This document shows, piece after piece, positions 1 through 11,900 of a stretch of DNA of 64,000 nucleotides. A model generated the notes under the pieces. It saw only the letters and a program-made list of their open reading frames with translations, was not told the origin of the DNA and searched no databases. A program made the translations under genes and the position numbers. Source of the DNA: Physcomitrium patens (lineage: Eukaryota; Streptophyta; Bryopsida; Funariales; Funariaceae); assembly GCF_000002425.4 (NCBI RefSeq), contig NC_037259.1, positions 2,211,218 through 2,275,217 of the forward strand, read 5' to 3'. Numbering within the stretch: the first letter of the stretch is position 1; each line of letters starts with the position of its first letter.

Positions 1-1189
1 ATTTGAGGATTTTATGAATTTTATAGTATATATATAAGTAAAAATTTGGAAGTTTGTTTTTGTACTTGATATAAATATTTGTAATAAATTTAAGATCAAT
101 TAAATATTTAAATTAAAATATATAAATTTTTTTGTAGATTATGGTCCTAAAAATTGGAATTTAGAGGATCAATGAAGATTTCAAGATATCTATCAATCTG
201 CTAGTTGGATTGAAATAAAATTTTGCTTAAAGATAGCTAGCATGGATTTTAACAATCATGCAAAGTTTGAGACCAATTGAGCAGTGAAAATACTAGATTG
301 TGGCTTGAAAATATCAATATTAAAGTTTAGAAAGGAGGTTGGCCAACATCAAAGCAAAATTTAGGAATTAATGTCTATTTGGTAGGTAGAATTTTTTTTA
401 AATGTATTATGCTTATCATTAATTTAGTTTTTTCAAAGTTTAAAAATTTTGAATCAAAATCAAGAATTCAATCTTTACTTATTGATTTGTAATCTAATAT
501 AAGATTTATTAATAGTTTGTTTAAGATTTAGGATTTGATTAAAGATTGATTAGGATTGGTCTAAGGTTTAAGATTTTGTTAAGATTTAAGATTTTTCTAA
601 AATTTCATCAAGTCTAATTATGATTTAGGATTTGATTAAAATTTAATTAAAATTTAAGATTTCATTAAGTTTTAATTAAGATTTGACTTAGGATTTAATT
701 AAGATTCATTAAGATTTCAATCAAGATTTCAATTAGAATTTAATTAGGATTTGATTTAAAATTTGATTAAGATTCATTAGGATTTTAATTAGGATTTAAT
801 TAGATTCTGATCTAATATTTAATTAAGGTTCATTAGAAGTTCAATTAAAATTGAATTAAGATTAAATTAGGATTTATTTAGAATTTAGTTGAAATTTTTA
901 TTTTTAATATTTCTTTAAGGTCATCTCATTTTTTTAAGATATATTTTTATATTTCTTTAGAATTTTTTTGCTATTTTTTTTAGATTAATTTATGAATTTT
1001 TTGTATTTTTTATAACTTTTTTAAAATTTATTTTGGATTGATTAAAATTGGATTAAGTTTATTAAAGATTACTTAAAGCTTATTTAAGTTTCTAATAGAC
1101 TTGATAGGATTATTATTATATTTCTATTTACCTTCCATAATTAAGTGCTTGATTCATTTTTAAGCAAGAATATATATAATATAATACTA
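1..1189. other. AT-rich intergenic DNA, no gene
   Basis: Very AT-rich sequence with no open frame that resembles a protein. Its middle is built of degenerate short repeats, listed separately. It abuts the decayed Ty3/gypsy fossil and is probably old transposon DNA, though I see no domain in it. Confidence 0.6.
525..900. repeat. Degenerate GATTTAATTAGGATTT-type tandem repeat
   Basis: The words GATTTAATTAAGATTT, GATTTAATTAGGATTT and GATTTGATTAAAATTT recur back to back with variable spacing of roughly 10-25 bases. The array is imperfect, and its unit cannot be fixed without a dot plot. Confidence 0.6.
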
Positions 1190-4100
1190 CTAAAAATTCA
1201 TGATGTGCTTGAAGAACATATAAACATGCTTTTCTTTTTGGAACATATATGTGACCTTTGAAATAAAGTAGGTTTTTCTTGAACTTAAACTTAGAAGTAT
1301 CTTGAGACTTAAAAGAAGTATTCTTGATATCTTAAACAAGAAATTAGAAGACATATTTGATTGAATTTTCTTAAGAAAGGTTGAATTAATAAACAATGTT
1401 GATTTTATTGCTTGAAGATAAATTTTTTGAGACTACAAGATTACTATTTTCTATTGATTAAAAGTTATATTTCCTTCTTTTGATACAAGACAAGAACATC
1501 TAAAAAGAGTGTCTAACAAACTTTGTTGTTTTCTAAGTTAATATGTGATTTTAAAATCAAATCTTGATAATGATATACTCTAATGAGTCTAATAACAATT
1601 CAACATCCATGTTGACATGAAATACTTGAGGTTCTTGTAATCTATATACACAATGACTAAACTTAAAGCGTCTTCTTAATAGTGATGCTATTCTTAAAAA
1701 GAATTCACAATTGTAAAAAGCTCTTTATTATAGATTTTGTAGTTGATCTCTGTTGCTGAATTTTCTTCAAATATAAAGCTACTAAATGGAGTTTGTCATC
1801 TACTTCTATTTGTGACAATAATTGGCTGGTGCATATTGCAATGCTAAAATAGATTGTATGTTCTTTGTAGATCTATTTTTGTATAGATCTTTGCTTAATT
1901 GAGTTGGTCAAGAAATCTTAAAATCAAATGTAGGGAATACCTATTTTTAATAGTGATTTTGTTTAAGTTCTTAATAGCTTATGTATATCCACAAAGATCC
2001 ATATTTTTTCTTCACAAATAAGATAGGAGCTTCTATTAGAGATTTTAAATGGCATATGAAGTTATTGTTAATATACTCATTTAGTGCAATCAATTCATTC
2101 TATAATAAGTTGTAGATCAGTCCGAATGGTGGTTGAGCTCTTTCTTATAGATCAATTAAACAATCATAAATGCTTTGAAAGAATATCTACATTCTTCTTT
2201 TAAAAAATACCTTAGAAATCTTGATATTGATTAAAAATACTACTTGGCATCTTTCTACTATCAAAAATGGACATAGCATATATAGCAAAAAATGGCCCTT
2301 TTTTTGTCACATGCATGAAAGTTTTTGCACTTATTAGTAAAGATTTGGATGTACTAAACTTATGTATTTTTACTTGGCCAATAAAATTTTAGATTAAATT
2401 ATAAGAAAAATCAAGGTTACAAGAAATAAAATCTATATGAGAATTATATTTTTTTAATCCTAATAATCTTAAAATAATAAGATTAAAAGGAAATCTTATG
2501 ATATTAAATATTACTATACTAATATGATCTTTAATTGCTACATCTATAGGAATAATTTCATAGATAACATCTCCAAAAGACAAAAAATAATCATCTATGA
2601 CTTCTAAATATATAGATTTGATTTTTTTGATTAAAGATATTTCTTATTTTTTGACAAAGTCTTTGTCTATAAAACAAGCTGAGGCTCTTGAATCTAAAAA
2701 TGTAAAGACTTTGTAATTTTTAGGTCCTAAATACATATCTATTGTAAAACAAGGTAAAACATTTGAAGAGAGAATAAGAACTTTATTGGATGTTGTACAT
2801 GATTCTAGCCGCACAATTCATATTGTATCTCAAGAAACTTGTTTTTTGACACATTATCTTCTTTAGCAACTATACTCCTCATTTTATGATTGCATTGCTT
2901 CTTTGGATGATGTTGAGTAGTGTGCTTAGCTTCTCCATAATATAAGCACAAATCTCCATGACACATTCTTATGATGTATTTAATTTAAGTGTATCAAATA
3001 TATTTGGAAAATAATTAGTTATACTTATAAAGAGAGGAATATAATACTAATATATTTATAAATTTGAATAGAATTTAAAATATGAAATTATTATCTTAAA
3101 TAGATTGTTTAAGCTTTGAAGGTATTATCTTTTAAGGTACATATTTGGCTCTATAGTGGTTCAAGGTGGATATTGAGAAAAAATTAGGATATAAATTTTG
3201 GCATCAAATTGATTTTTTTTTATTTTTTTATTTTTTATGTTTTGCTTGGATAGGAGTGTGTAGGTAGAAGATTGTGGGAATTTTTGGGCAATAAGATTCA
3301 AAACTAATTTGAGGTTTTCTATGCTATTTCTTACATTTTTTATTTTTTTGTTTTGAAATTTTGAAAGAAGCTAAATCTTGTTGTTAGCTTTCCAATAAGC
3401 TTTAGCATACAAGAAGAAGAGTTGTGATAAGGGAGATCAAAGCTAATTTGTAGACGAAGGTTTTGAAGGAAGTAACAACAATAAGCGGCCAACTTTTTTT
3501 CTTTGATTTGGTTCTTATTTTTTCAAAATTTTATTTAATGACTTTGATAATTTGAAATTTGTAGCTTGAATTAAGCTCAATGAACTAATTATAAAGGAGT
3601 CATGAATCCTTTTCTATCAAAGATGCAAATCAAGAGAAAGCACTTCTAGATAAAAGTACACCTATGATTATAACTTGAGTAAATCTATGAGGATATTGAA
3701 AAGAATGCAATCTTAGATAAAGCTTGAATTGTTGTAGAAATCCTTGAAATTTTGATCTTATTCCATCAAACTTCTTGGGCACACTAATTCTTGTTCCTAT
3801 TGCACTTATAGAAGCAAGACTTTTTGGATTTAGTTGGAAGGTCAATCTACTTAGTAACCTAAACTATACAAATTTTTAATTTAGACTCTAGACTTCTTTC
3901 ATATGTATAGGAATAGTATTTCCATGGTTGGCATTGGTGATCTATGAAATTTCCACCTTAAGAGTGTTCACAAATTTGTGAAGATCTGCAATAGTTACAA
4001 ATCTATTCTTACATTTGTCAAATATAGCATCTATGATTTTTTCTTCTATTTCAAATAACTTAATAAATCTACAAGTCAAATTAGAAGAAGATAAGCTGCA

Positions 4101-4750
4101 ACCTATAATGTCAAATAAAAATTTTCACAAAGACGGATAATCTGCTCTCGTTAAGGAAAAATTCAATGTTAAAAAAACTAAACTATTTGTTTGAAGGTAG
4201 ATAATCTGCAACCTTATTAATTGGAATAAATATGTATGTCTATGATAGGAAGTTAGGCAGTAATCTAATCTCTAAAGGTGCTAGATCATGGTTGATAGAT
4301 TGGAATTGGTTTCCTACAACTTCATATAAATGTTCTTAAAAATTGCTTATATTTTGACATAAATTAGGATAAAATTGGAAATCCTATGGTCTTCATTTTT
4401 CCACATCTTTTCTTATTATTTATCAATATCTTCAATAATCGAGACTATTTTTTTTTTGTATCTTTTAAATTTTTCAATCTTTCCTTGAAGTTCTCTTTAA
4501 TTATTCCTTCATTAGTAGATCCTTCGATAAAGAAATGAGTGAGGGTAGTATTTGTGAAAAAGATTCTTACAAATCAAGTGACTACTAGTTCAAATTGCCA
4601 AATGTATTTTCTTCTTTTTCTTCATTTCTTCTTTTCTATTTTTTTACTAAATTTTCTAATATAATTTTTTTCTCTTATTTTTATTTTTTTCTTGTCGATA
4701 AAGAATCATCTTGATCCTCTAGTTGAAGCTCTTTTTCTATATTACACTTG
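1190..4750 (-). mobile_element. Ty3/gypsy LTR-retrotransposon fossil, incomplete and heavily broken
   Basis: Blocks of this stretch match, in the same order and strand, the better-preserved gypsy element at 33288-39259. The stretch near 1200-1400 matches the integrase-linker part (35640-35860). 1860-2200 matches the start of the reverse-transcriptase region. 2380-2960 matches the protease part, and 3640-3850 matches gag. The catalytic reverse-transcriptase core seems to be missing, and the stretch around 3000-3600 has no counterpart, so it may be a later insertion. I could not find LTRs. Decay is clearly greater than in the second copy, so this copy is older. Confidence 0.65.
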
Positions 4751-5480
4751 TGAAGAGAAGGGATACAAGGGGTGGAGGGGGTGATTAAATCCTCCTATGA
4801 CTAGAGAATGGTCCTCAATTGGAACTCACAAGAATGCAAAGAGATGGTATAAGGAATAGAGGAGATGATTAATTCTACTTGCCTTTTAAGTTGTTAGAAT
4901 TGCCTCACTTTTGGCAAATATATCAAAATGTGAATTAAAATAAATCCCTATTAGTTAGAAGCCTATTCCAATTCACAACAATTTAATTGTCTAAATACTC
5001 TAATAAGTCCCAATTAATGATTGATTTGTATTCAATAATTCCAATAACTTTTCAATTGTGAGCTAAATAAACCCCTAGGAGGTGATTTATTCTAATTTGC
5101 AACTACTAATTCATTTATGAAGTGATTAAATAAAATTTCTTCTTAATTCTTACAACAACAAAAAATAAAAAATAAAAAATGAAGTCTTTAATTAGCTGAA
5201 TTTTATATGAGGTTATTTTATTTTTGATAAATTTTTATTTTATTTTTTATCAAGTTTTAATTATCATCCAAAACTAAAAATTCATCCAATGACAAATTTT
5301 CATCTGCAAATGAGTTTTCATCCATAAATGACTTCTCATCCATGAATGAGAATTCATCCACTATCAACAATTGCTCATTCGTCAATTGTATATCTAAATC
5401 TTAAAAGTCATCCAACTCAAACCATAATCTCATCCGACCCAAGATCTCAGTTATCATCCATTGTAAACGTCAATTATGTT
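4751..5480. other. AT-rich flank with CATCCA/ATGA word repeats
   Basis: No gene is visible. Between about 5270 and 5460 the words TCATCCA and AATGA alternate (CATCCAATGA, CATCCATAAATGA, CATCCATGAATGA), giving a weak degenerate repeat. It lies on the transition from AT-rich fossil DNA to the GC-richer island that follows. Confidence 0.5.
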
Positions 5481-6960
5481 TAAATTTCATCATATTCTGG
5501 GTTTATTCAAATCTAAGAACTCCATCCCATACAAGGCTATCACCTTCTGGATGCTAAAAGGTGAGCTTGAGGTGTTGTCCAGCTCATATCTTCACGCCGC
5601 TATCGCACTCAACGATGTTTGCGACTGAGTCCAATTGCTTCCTGGGAATCCCTCCCACGACGCCAACGCCTTCACCGTTGTTGTCCCTCAGTTGTCCACT
5701 CTTTCCATTCACGTAGAGCACTGCCACTGGAAGTCACTGCTTCCTTACACAATTCAAATTAACTCTACGTTCCAACTACTAAATTCCGCTATCCTGGCTA
5801 CTTGGCTAAGTCAATTAGGTTGCTGATTACGATACCAAGATCTAAATACTAGGGTTGTCCACACGAATTTGACAATGCTGATGTCGATCCATCGTTCTAG
5901 TGTTTCGGCTGAACTTTGTAGCCACAACCCCACAGCAGTCGAATGAGTCTTGTTGTAGAAGCACCGGATCACGACTAGTTGCTTAAAGGAATGAGGGAAC
6001 ACAACTTGTCGATGCTCCACTTCACTCCAACCGCATCAAATCAGAACCAGACGTTGTTCAAGGTAACGGTGGAGGTGGAGACAGCCAATTAAGAGAGCTA
6101 GGAGCAGGTGGCTCCCACGAGCAAAACGCAAGCTGTTTAGAATGACAACACCGCCACCCCAAGATCACCGTCAAGGAGAATGGAGAGAGAATACGGAACG
6201 TCGAACGCTCTAGCAACAAGCCTGGCCGTCACACTCCGCACCACTCAAGCAAACTACGGAAACAAAGCATCATCAAAAGGAACAGTAGCAATACAGTTTG
6301 AGCACCGGAATTGGCAAAACGCAAAGATCAAAGGAAAAAAACGAACAAGGATCCAGAGACGCAAGGGCAACCAGCTCACGTGCTAGGAGAGCCAAGCTCC
6401 AGATCCGCCACCACCGATGCAGCCATAACTTCTCTAAGTGAAGCTTCAGGGACGTTGACCACAGCAATCCGATTCCTATCCAATGTTCAACCTTGCCGCC
6501 GTAATGCAACGGAAGAGAAGGGGGACAAGGCATCTTTGATGACGGACGCTCCAGCAGCTCACCACCACAGGGTCTAACCAGGAAATGACTGGAGCTCGCT
6601 ACTCAACCAACAAAACAGGAATAGGGAGGGAGAACCTCGAAATGCCGTTGCTAGAAACCACTCAGCCTCGACCTCCGTGCCACAATCCAGAAAAAAACTA
6701 CCGCACTACACCCTCGGAGCTCCAACCATCCTTGAGCACTGGTTCCATAGCACAACAACAACAGTACTCTTCCAGTCGAACAACAAAGGATCCGGAGCTG
6801 TAGAATATCATCAGCTCCAGCCGCTCGAACGACACTGCTGACTTTCTCAGCTGCCCCGTTGCGAAGGCCGAGGCTTTTGTCACACCCGGCTCAAGCTCCG
6901 CCTGCTCGATACCCGGACGATGGGATTCTCCCGTGGTTGATATCCCCCTAAACTGCACCC
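5481..6960. other. GC-richer island of unknown nature
   Basis: Composition changes sharply to near-balanced GC and the codon-like texture of genic DNA. However, every open frame is short (60-90 codons), frames overlap on both strands, and none resembles a known family. The end of the block (about 6960-7050) reads like a promoter or LTR edge, with repeated TGTACAGTATTC words followed by CATTCCACTCAATACAAG. It could be a long LTR of a different retroelement, an untranslated exon, or gene debris. I cannot decide. Confidence 0.4.
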
Positions 6961-7142
6961 GTTTGGATCATGTACAGTATTCTTATTCTATATTGTACAG
7001 TATTCCGCTCGTATTCCTATCGCATTTCAACCATTCCACTCAATACAAGTAAGGTAGGCTCCTTGCTCTCCTACTTTCTAGCATAAATAATATAAGTGGC
7101 CTATATTTTACTTCTTCTACAATTAAACAAAGTTCAAATAGT

Positions 7143-7219
<77 letters not shown>

Positions 7220-7587
7220 CAAACAAAGGAGCTATTACTTTAATTCTTTTAAAAATATTTAAAATGGTCTATATAACTATAAAATAAAATAAAATCATGT
7301 GAATAGTTTTTTTAAATTTAATTGATAGATGAATAATTAAAGAAAATTTGTAAGGAATAATTCTCTTACTTTCCTTACTAAGAGAGATTACACAATCAAT
7401 CTTGCCCCTCCAGCCACTTCTCTACAAAAGAAATTATAAATGATAAGAAAACTTGCCAAAATTTAATCTGTATTAAGTAGAAAAAAATCAAAAAAATAAT
7501 TAAAATATTTTAAAATTAATAATAAAACTTGAAGATTTTATAAAATTGTAATCATTTAATATTGAAATAAATCATGTCATAACTTTT

Positions 7588-7628
<41 letters not shown>

Positions 7629-8176
7629 AACCTTACATCACTCAATATTTTCCAAAACAAAGCAAAAATATTAAATACAGAAATATGAAAATCATTAAAG
7701 TATAACCTCCATAGAAATATAATTTCATGGACTTTAAAATTGAACAATTTCATATTCAAGACTCTTTTCTTTCTTTCTTTTATTTTTATTTTTTAGAGGT
7801 TCTTTTTCTGGTGCTTCTGCAGTTTAAAACTTATTACTGAAATTTTATAACAGTTAAAAATCTTCAAAAAACTAAATTATATATAAATAAATAAATAAAA
7901 GAAAAAAACAATTTTACAATCACAAACATAGTGATGCCATTGCCATATGTATGTATGTATGTATGTATATATATGTATATATATATATATATATGCTTTT
8001 AACAGAAAGAAAAAGAAACTCCTCCGATCATCACAATAATATAATCTCAAGTATACAAAAAGTCACTTTTATTACAAATCCATAACCACAGAAGTTTTAC
8101 TCAGTTATACTTTTACTAAATATAAGATTTTACTGCTAAATGTATACACACAGATAGAGAGGTTTAACTCACTGAG

Positions 8177-8209
<33 letters not shown>

Positions 8210-8390
8210 CACAAACACATACCTACACAAACAGAGTCATAAATTATTAAAAAAAAGATTCCTTGATTATTTGTCATGACTCGTTTAGTATTAAAAAAAT
8301 TCAAAGATTACCAAAACCTTTTTTCACGATATGTCACACAATTCAGAATTAATCATTTTTAACAAAAAAACCACAACCAGATGCACCAAC
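6961..8390. other. AT-rich intergenic DNA with several TA microsatellites
   Basis: No coding signal. Besides the compound TA/GA tract listed separately, TA runs occur near 7599-7624, 7948-7994 (with a TATG run before it) and 8180-8207. Short open frames here are made of these repeats. Confidence 0.65.
7146..7217. repeat. Compound (TA)n(GA)n microsatellite
   Basis: About 17 TA units (7146-7180) run directly into about 18 GA units (7181-7217). The tract is uninterrupted, so it is probably length-polymorphic. Confidence 0.95.
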
Positions 8391-8950
8391 CAAAGATGCT
8401 AAGTGCTCCTCAAACATGTTTGACGAACCTTAGACCGAAGCAACCACTGCTATGGGAATCACAATTTCCAAAAACAAACTAAAGGTACAACGTTCATCAA
8501 CGCTTATAAGAAAGAGGATGGTATTTGTTAAGAGAACCAGGAGATCTGGTTCACCAACATGTAAGCATGCCAAAGGGACTCTTCAGGCAACAAGCGAGTG
8601 CTGGTATGAGAAGCCACCAGCAGGTACTCGTAGCAACCTACCGACACAGAATCATAGACATGACTCCGGTGCCGTTATGCATCATGTGCATCAATTTACA
8701 CCTAACTCATGTGACCAAGTGATCACCTTTCAAATGGCGTCAGCTGACAACAGCTAACATGAACCGCCCCACAAAATGTCGCTGCCGATTGAGTGAAGAT
8801 CCCCTGTTGACCGGAGGGGAATCCTAATTGCACCAAAACCACTCAATAATACAGCTGCACTCGTTATTCTTGAGCTTTCGGGCACAAAGTTAACCTAGTT
8901 CATTCTCATTTTAACTTAGCCGAGATACAGACAAAAAATATCACCTTAAG
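8391..8950 (-). other. Probable 3' untranslated and downstream DNA of the coiled-coil gene
   Basis: Composition is gene-like, and the block lies directly after the stop codon of the minus-strand gene. Open frames on the plus strand (for example 8452-8757) look like chance frames. No second gene is evident. Confidence 0.45.
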
Positions 8951-11900
8951 CTATTCACATTCTGGCTGCCTCACGTCCAAATAGGCCATCCTTGCCGCGA
9001 AGGGCGACACGCCAACAGGACTTGGGCAGGCAGAAGTCGTACCTTGAATTGGTGACCAATCAGTACTGCCCCTGTGAGCTCTGTCAGATGCACCATTTTC
9101 TTCGGTAGATCTTTTTATTTGGACTGTATCTTCATCAACAGACCAGCGGGCCTCTTGCCTCTCCCTCTCCGAGTTGAAGGAAATCTTTCTCATCTCAGTA
9201 GCGCTTCTGTCCAGGCGCGAATTTGATGACACTGAAAGGGGTGACAAAGTTGATCCGAATAATGGTGTTTTTGTATCCCCATTAAGAAGATCACCAAAAC
9301 AAGGCGACTGGGGACTCCCAAAACGTCGTGATGGAGAATATCTGTTGATGTCCTCGGTTGTAAAAGGCATGGAGTTAATAGAAGGAGACGCCTCGGAGTC
9401 ACAGTTGAATCTATACCTTTTAAAAAAGGTTGGGTTCACAATAGGCTCCGAAGAATTGTAAGTAGAAAAACGCTGCTCACTAAAGATGTGGGCTTGAGAT
9501 TGAGGTTCAGGCTCAGGGCTGCTCATACGGTCGCCTTGGTCATAAGCTTGAGATGTCTCTACTATTGCCTCAAGTCGTTGCACACTAGATTCTGCAGTCT
9601 CTGAATTACAGTAGTTTCCTGAAATGTCTACAGTATCCAGAGGCTGACCCATGCCAGACAGACCAAACGAAAATCCGCTCGTAGCTTCTGAGTCTGGTCT
9701 GTGTAGATTCTGCAACGAGTGCTCGCCCACACAATTTGATTGTCGTTTGGATCCCACAGCATTTTCGTGATGCTTAACAGGTTTCCGGAATAAAGTCCTC
9801 GAGGTTCCAAATGGCCCACCTCTTCGTGATCTAGAAGTAGAAACTGGTCCATCTGAAGCTCCAAGTTGGAATTCATAGGACTTCTCAAGAAGCTTCATAG
9901 GAGAAAAAGTCCTCACTGCGTTACTCTTATTTGGACTCAGATATCGTAAAGCTGAGGAAGAGCCTTGTTCCAAAAATTGTGACGAACTCGTTCCAGTTAG
10001 CGTTTGTAAAGTGTTCCTGAATACATCCCATTCCGTTTGCAAATGAGGGAACATACACACAACAAACAAAAGCAGCTGACAATCAAGAAACGCTGTTCAA
10101 CTAGAATTTGAGGTTGATTGAGTTAATACCTTGAATCCTGGTCTAAGGAGTCGCGAGCCGTCGAACGCTTCTTGTGCGTGGCATTTAGGCTATGAGTCCC
10201 GGATGTCTCCTTAACAGTTGTCCACACATCCTGCACGTTATTTAATCATGAAAACTTTCAAAAAGAACAAGGAAGAGCTGAGCTGCCCATGCTGCAAAAG
10301 TCATGACAATTAGCAACCAGAAGGAACTGCCGTCCACAATTAGAAGAAAGAAACTCTACATGAGAACAGGATAAATACCCGGATGTATGGAGTATGTGGT
10401 GATGAAATCTGGAATGAAGTCGAAAGTTGCTGAACGATTGAAGAAGTCTCCTTAGCTATCACATCCTGCATTATCGGGCATTGATGTTATTAGAAAATAA
10501 TATTCAAAAGAGTCGAATGTTTTATAATCAGGAACACAATCATTAAAAAGGAAAAGGTTTAATGCTTCTCAGTACAGGAAGCATCAGCATAGTGAATTAC
10601 TATTCGATGTTTCAAAGTATAGATTATGAAGATCGTCCTCACACCTGAACAGCAAGTTTCTGCTCAATGCTTAATACGGAGGAATTAACCTCAGGGTTTC
10701 CAGCGTTCGATCTGACAATAACCTTGGCCACAACAGACTTGAGCTCTGTAAGTTTGGCCTGATGCTTGGCGAGCTCTTTCATCTCCCTCTCCACATCTTG
10801 TTGCTTCGCAACTAGATCTAATTCATGTCTTAGCTCTTGTCTCTAACAAATCATCAAGTTTAAGACATATTAGTAACCATCCTCGTGCAGCACGGAAAGA
10901 GATAAAACTGTTATTGAGCCACCAAAAATATACAATTCAAAGCGTTGTACCTGTTCCACCGACATATTTTCAGACAAGTGCGAGAACGTCAGTGAAAAAT
11001 CTGACTCCTTCCATCCTTGGGGACTAGTTTGCGACAAAGTATGAGCATCGTTATTGGACTCAACATGTTTCTGCAGGAACAAAAATCATTTTAAGAGAAC
11101 GTCATCGTGGAGAAAGCAAAACAATGTAGTGTTCTTATATCACGTCAAGGAACTTGAAGAGACATAGATTTAATAATGTGAGGCATAACAAGGAGCATGA
11201 ACCGTGTCATGACCAACCTGAAAATCCTTCAGAACTCGACTTGCAGCCTGCATCTTCTCGGATACCTATACCCCATAGATAATAATTTTCATCAGAACTA
11301 AAAGTTTTGTCTACTGCAGCCTAAACATAAATTCGATTGAACACCCACAATAGAAAATACGAAAATAACACCAAGACGCCTCTCACTCACCGCTTTCGAT
11401 GTTACAGCTAGTGCGGCTGCGAGTTGGTCCACTTCTTCCTCAAACTTCAGAATTAAGCTTTCATCTAGCATCTCAATGATTTCAGAATTATCCATTTGGC
11501 TGTTTTCAGCGGCTGGAGCTTCGAACCGCCTCGTATGCGAATTAGAGACACAAGGTGATTCTCCTTTAGCAACACTTGTTTCACTGTCTTGTTGAAAATC
11601 ATTTCTTGCAAGAACAGACTCGTCACTGCAATCATTCCCACATTTTGCAACTCGAATTAGCTTGCATGTGTACTTCACTTCACAACATTCCACAACAACT
11701 AGATCCAAACCCTAGTAGTAATACCATATTTGTCTGCTGCAGCACTTAGAAAACAACTGTAGTAGCTAGATATGTTCATATAAAGAAAAATTCGTTATAA
11801 AAATTACAAAAAAGGATCCAGACAATTTTAAATCAAGATAATATACTAATGGAGAGATTACACACCCTGACTGCTGGAAGTTCTCATCAACGACCCACAT

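Noticed and set aside
6180-6958. Several frames of 70-88 codons in the GC-richer island
   Set aside because: They overlap on both strands, are rich in charged and low-complexity residues, and match no family. Left as unassigned DNA.
9174-9461. Plus-strand frame of 95 codons inside the coiled-coil gene
   Set aside because: It is the antisense shadow of the last exon and has no family resemblance of its own.
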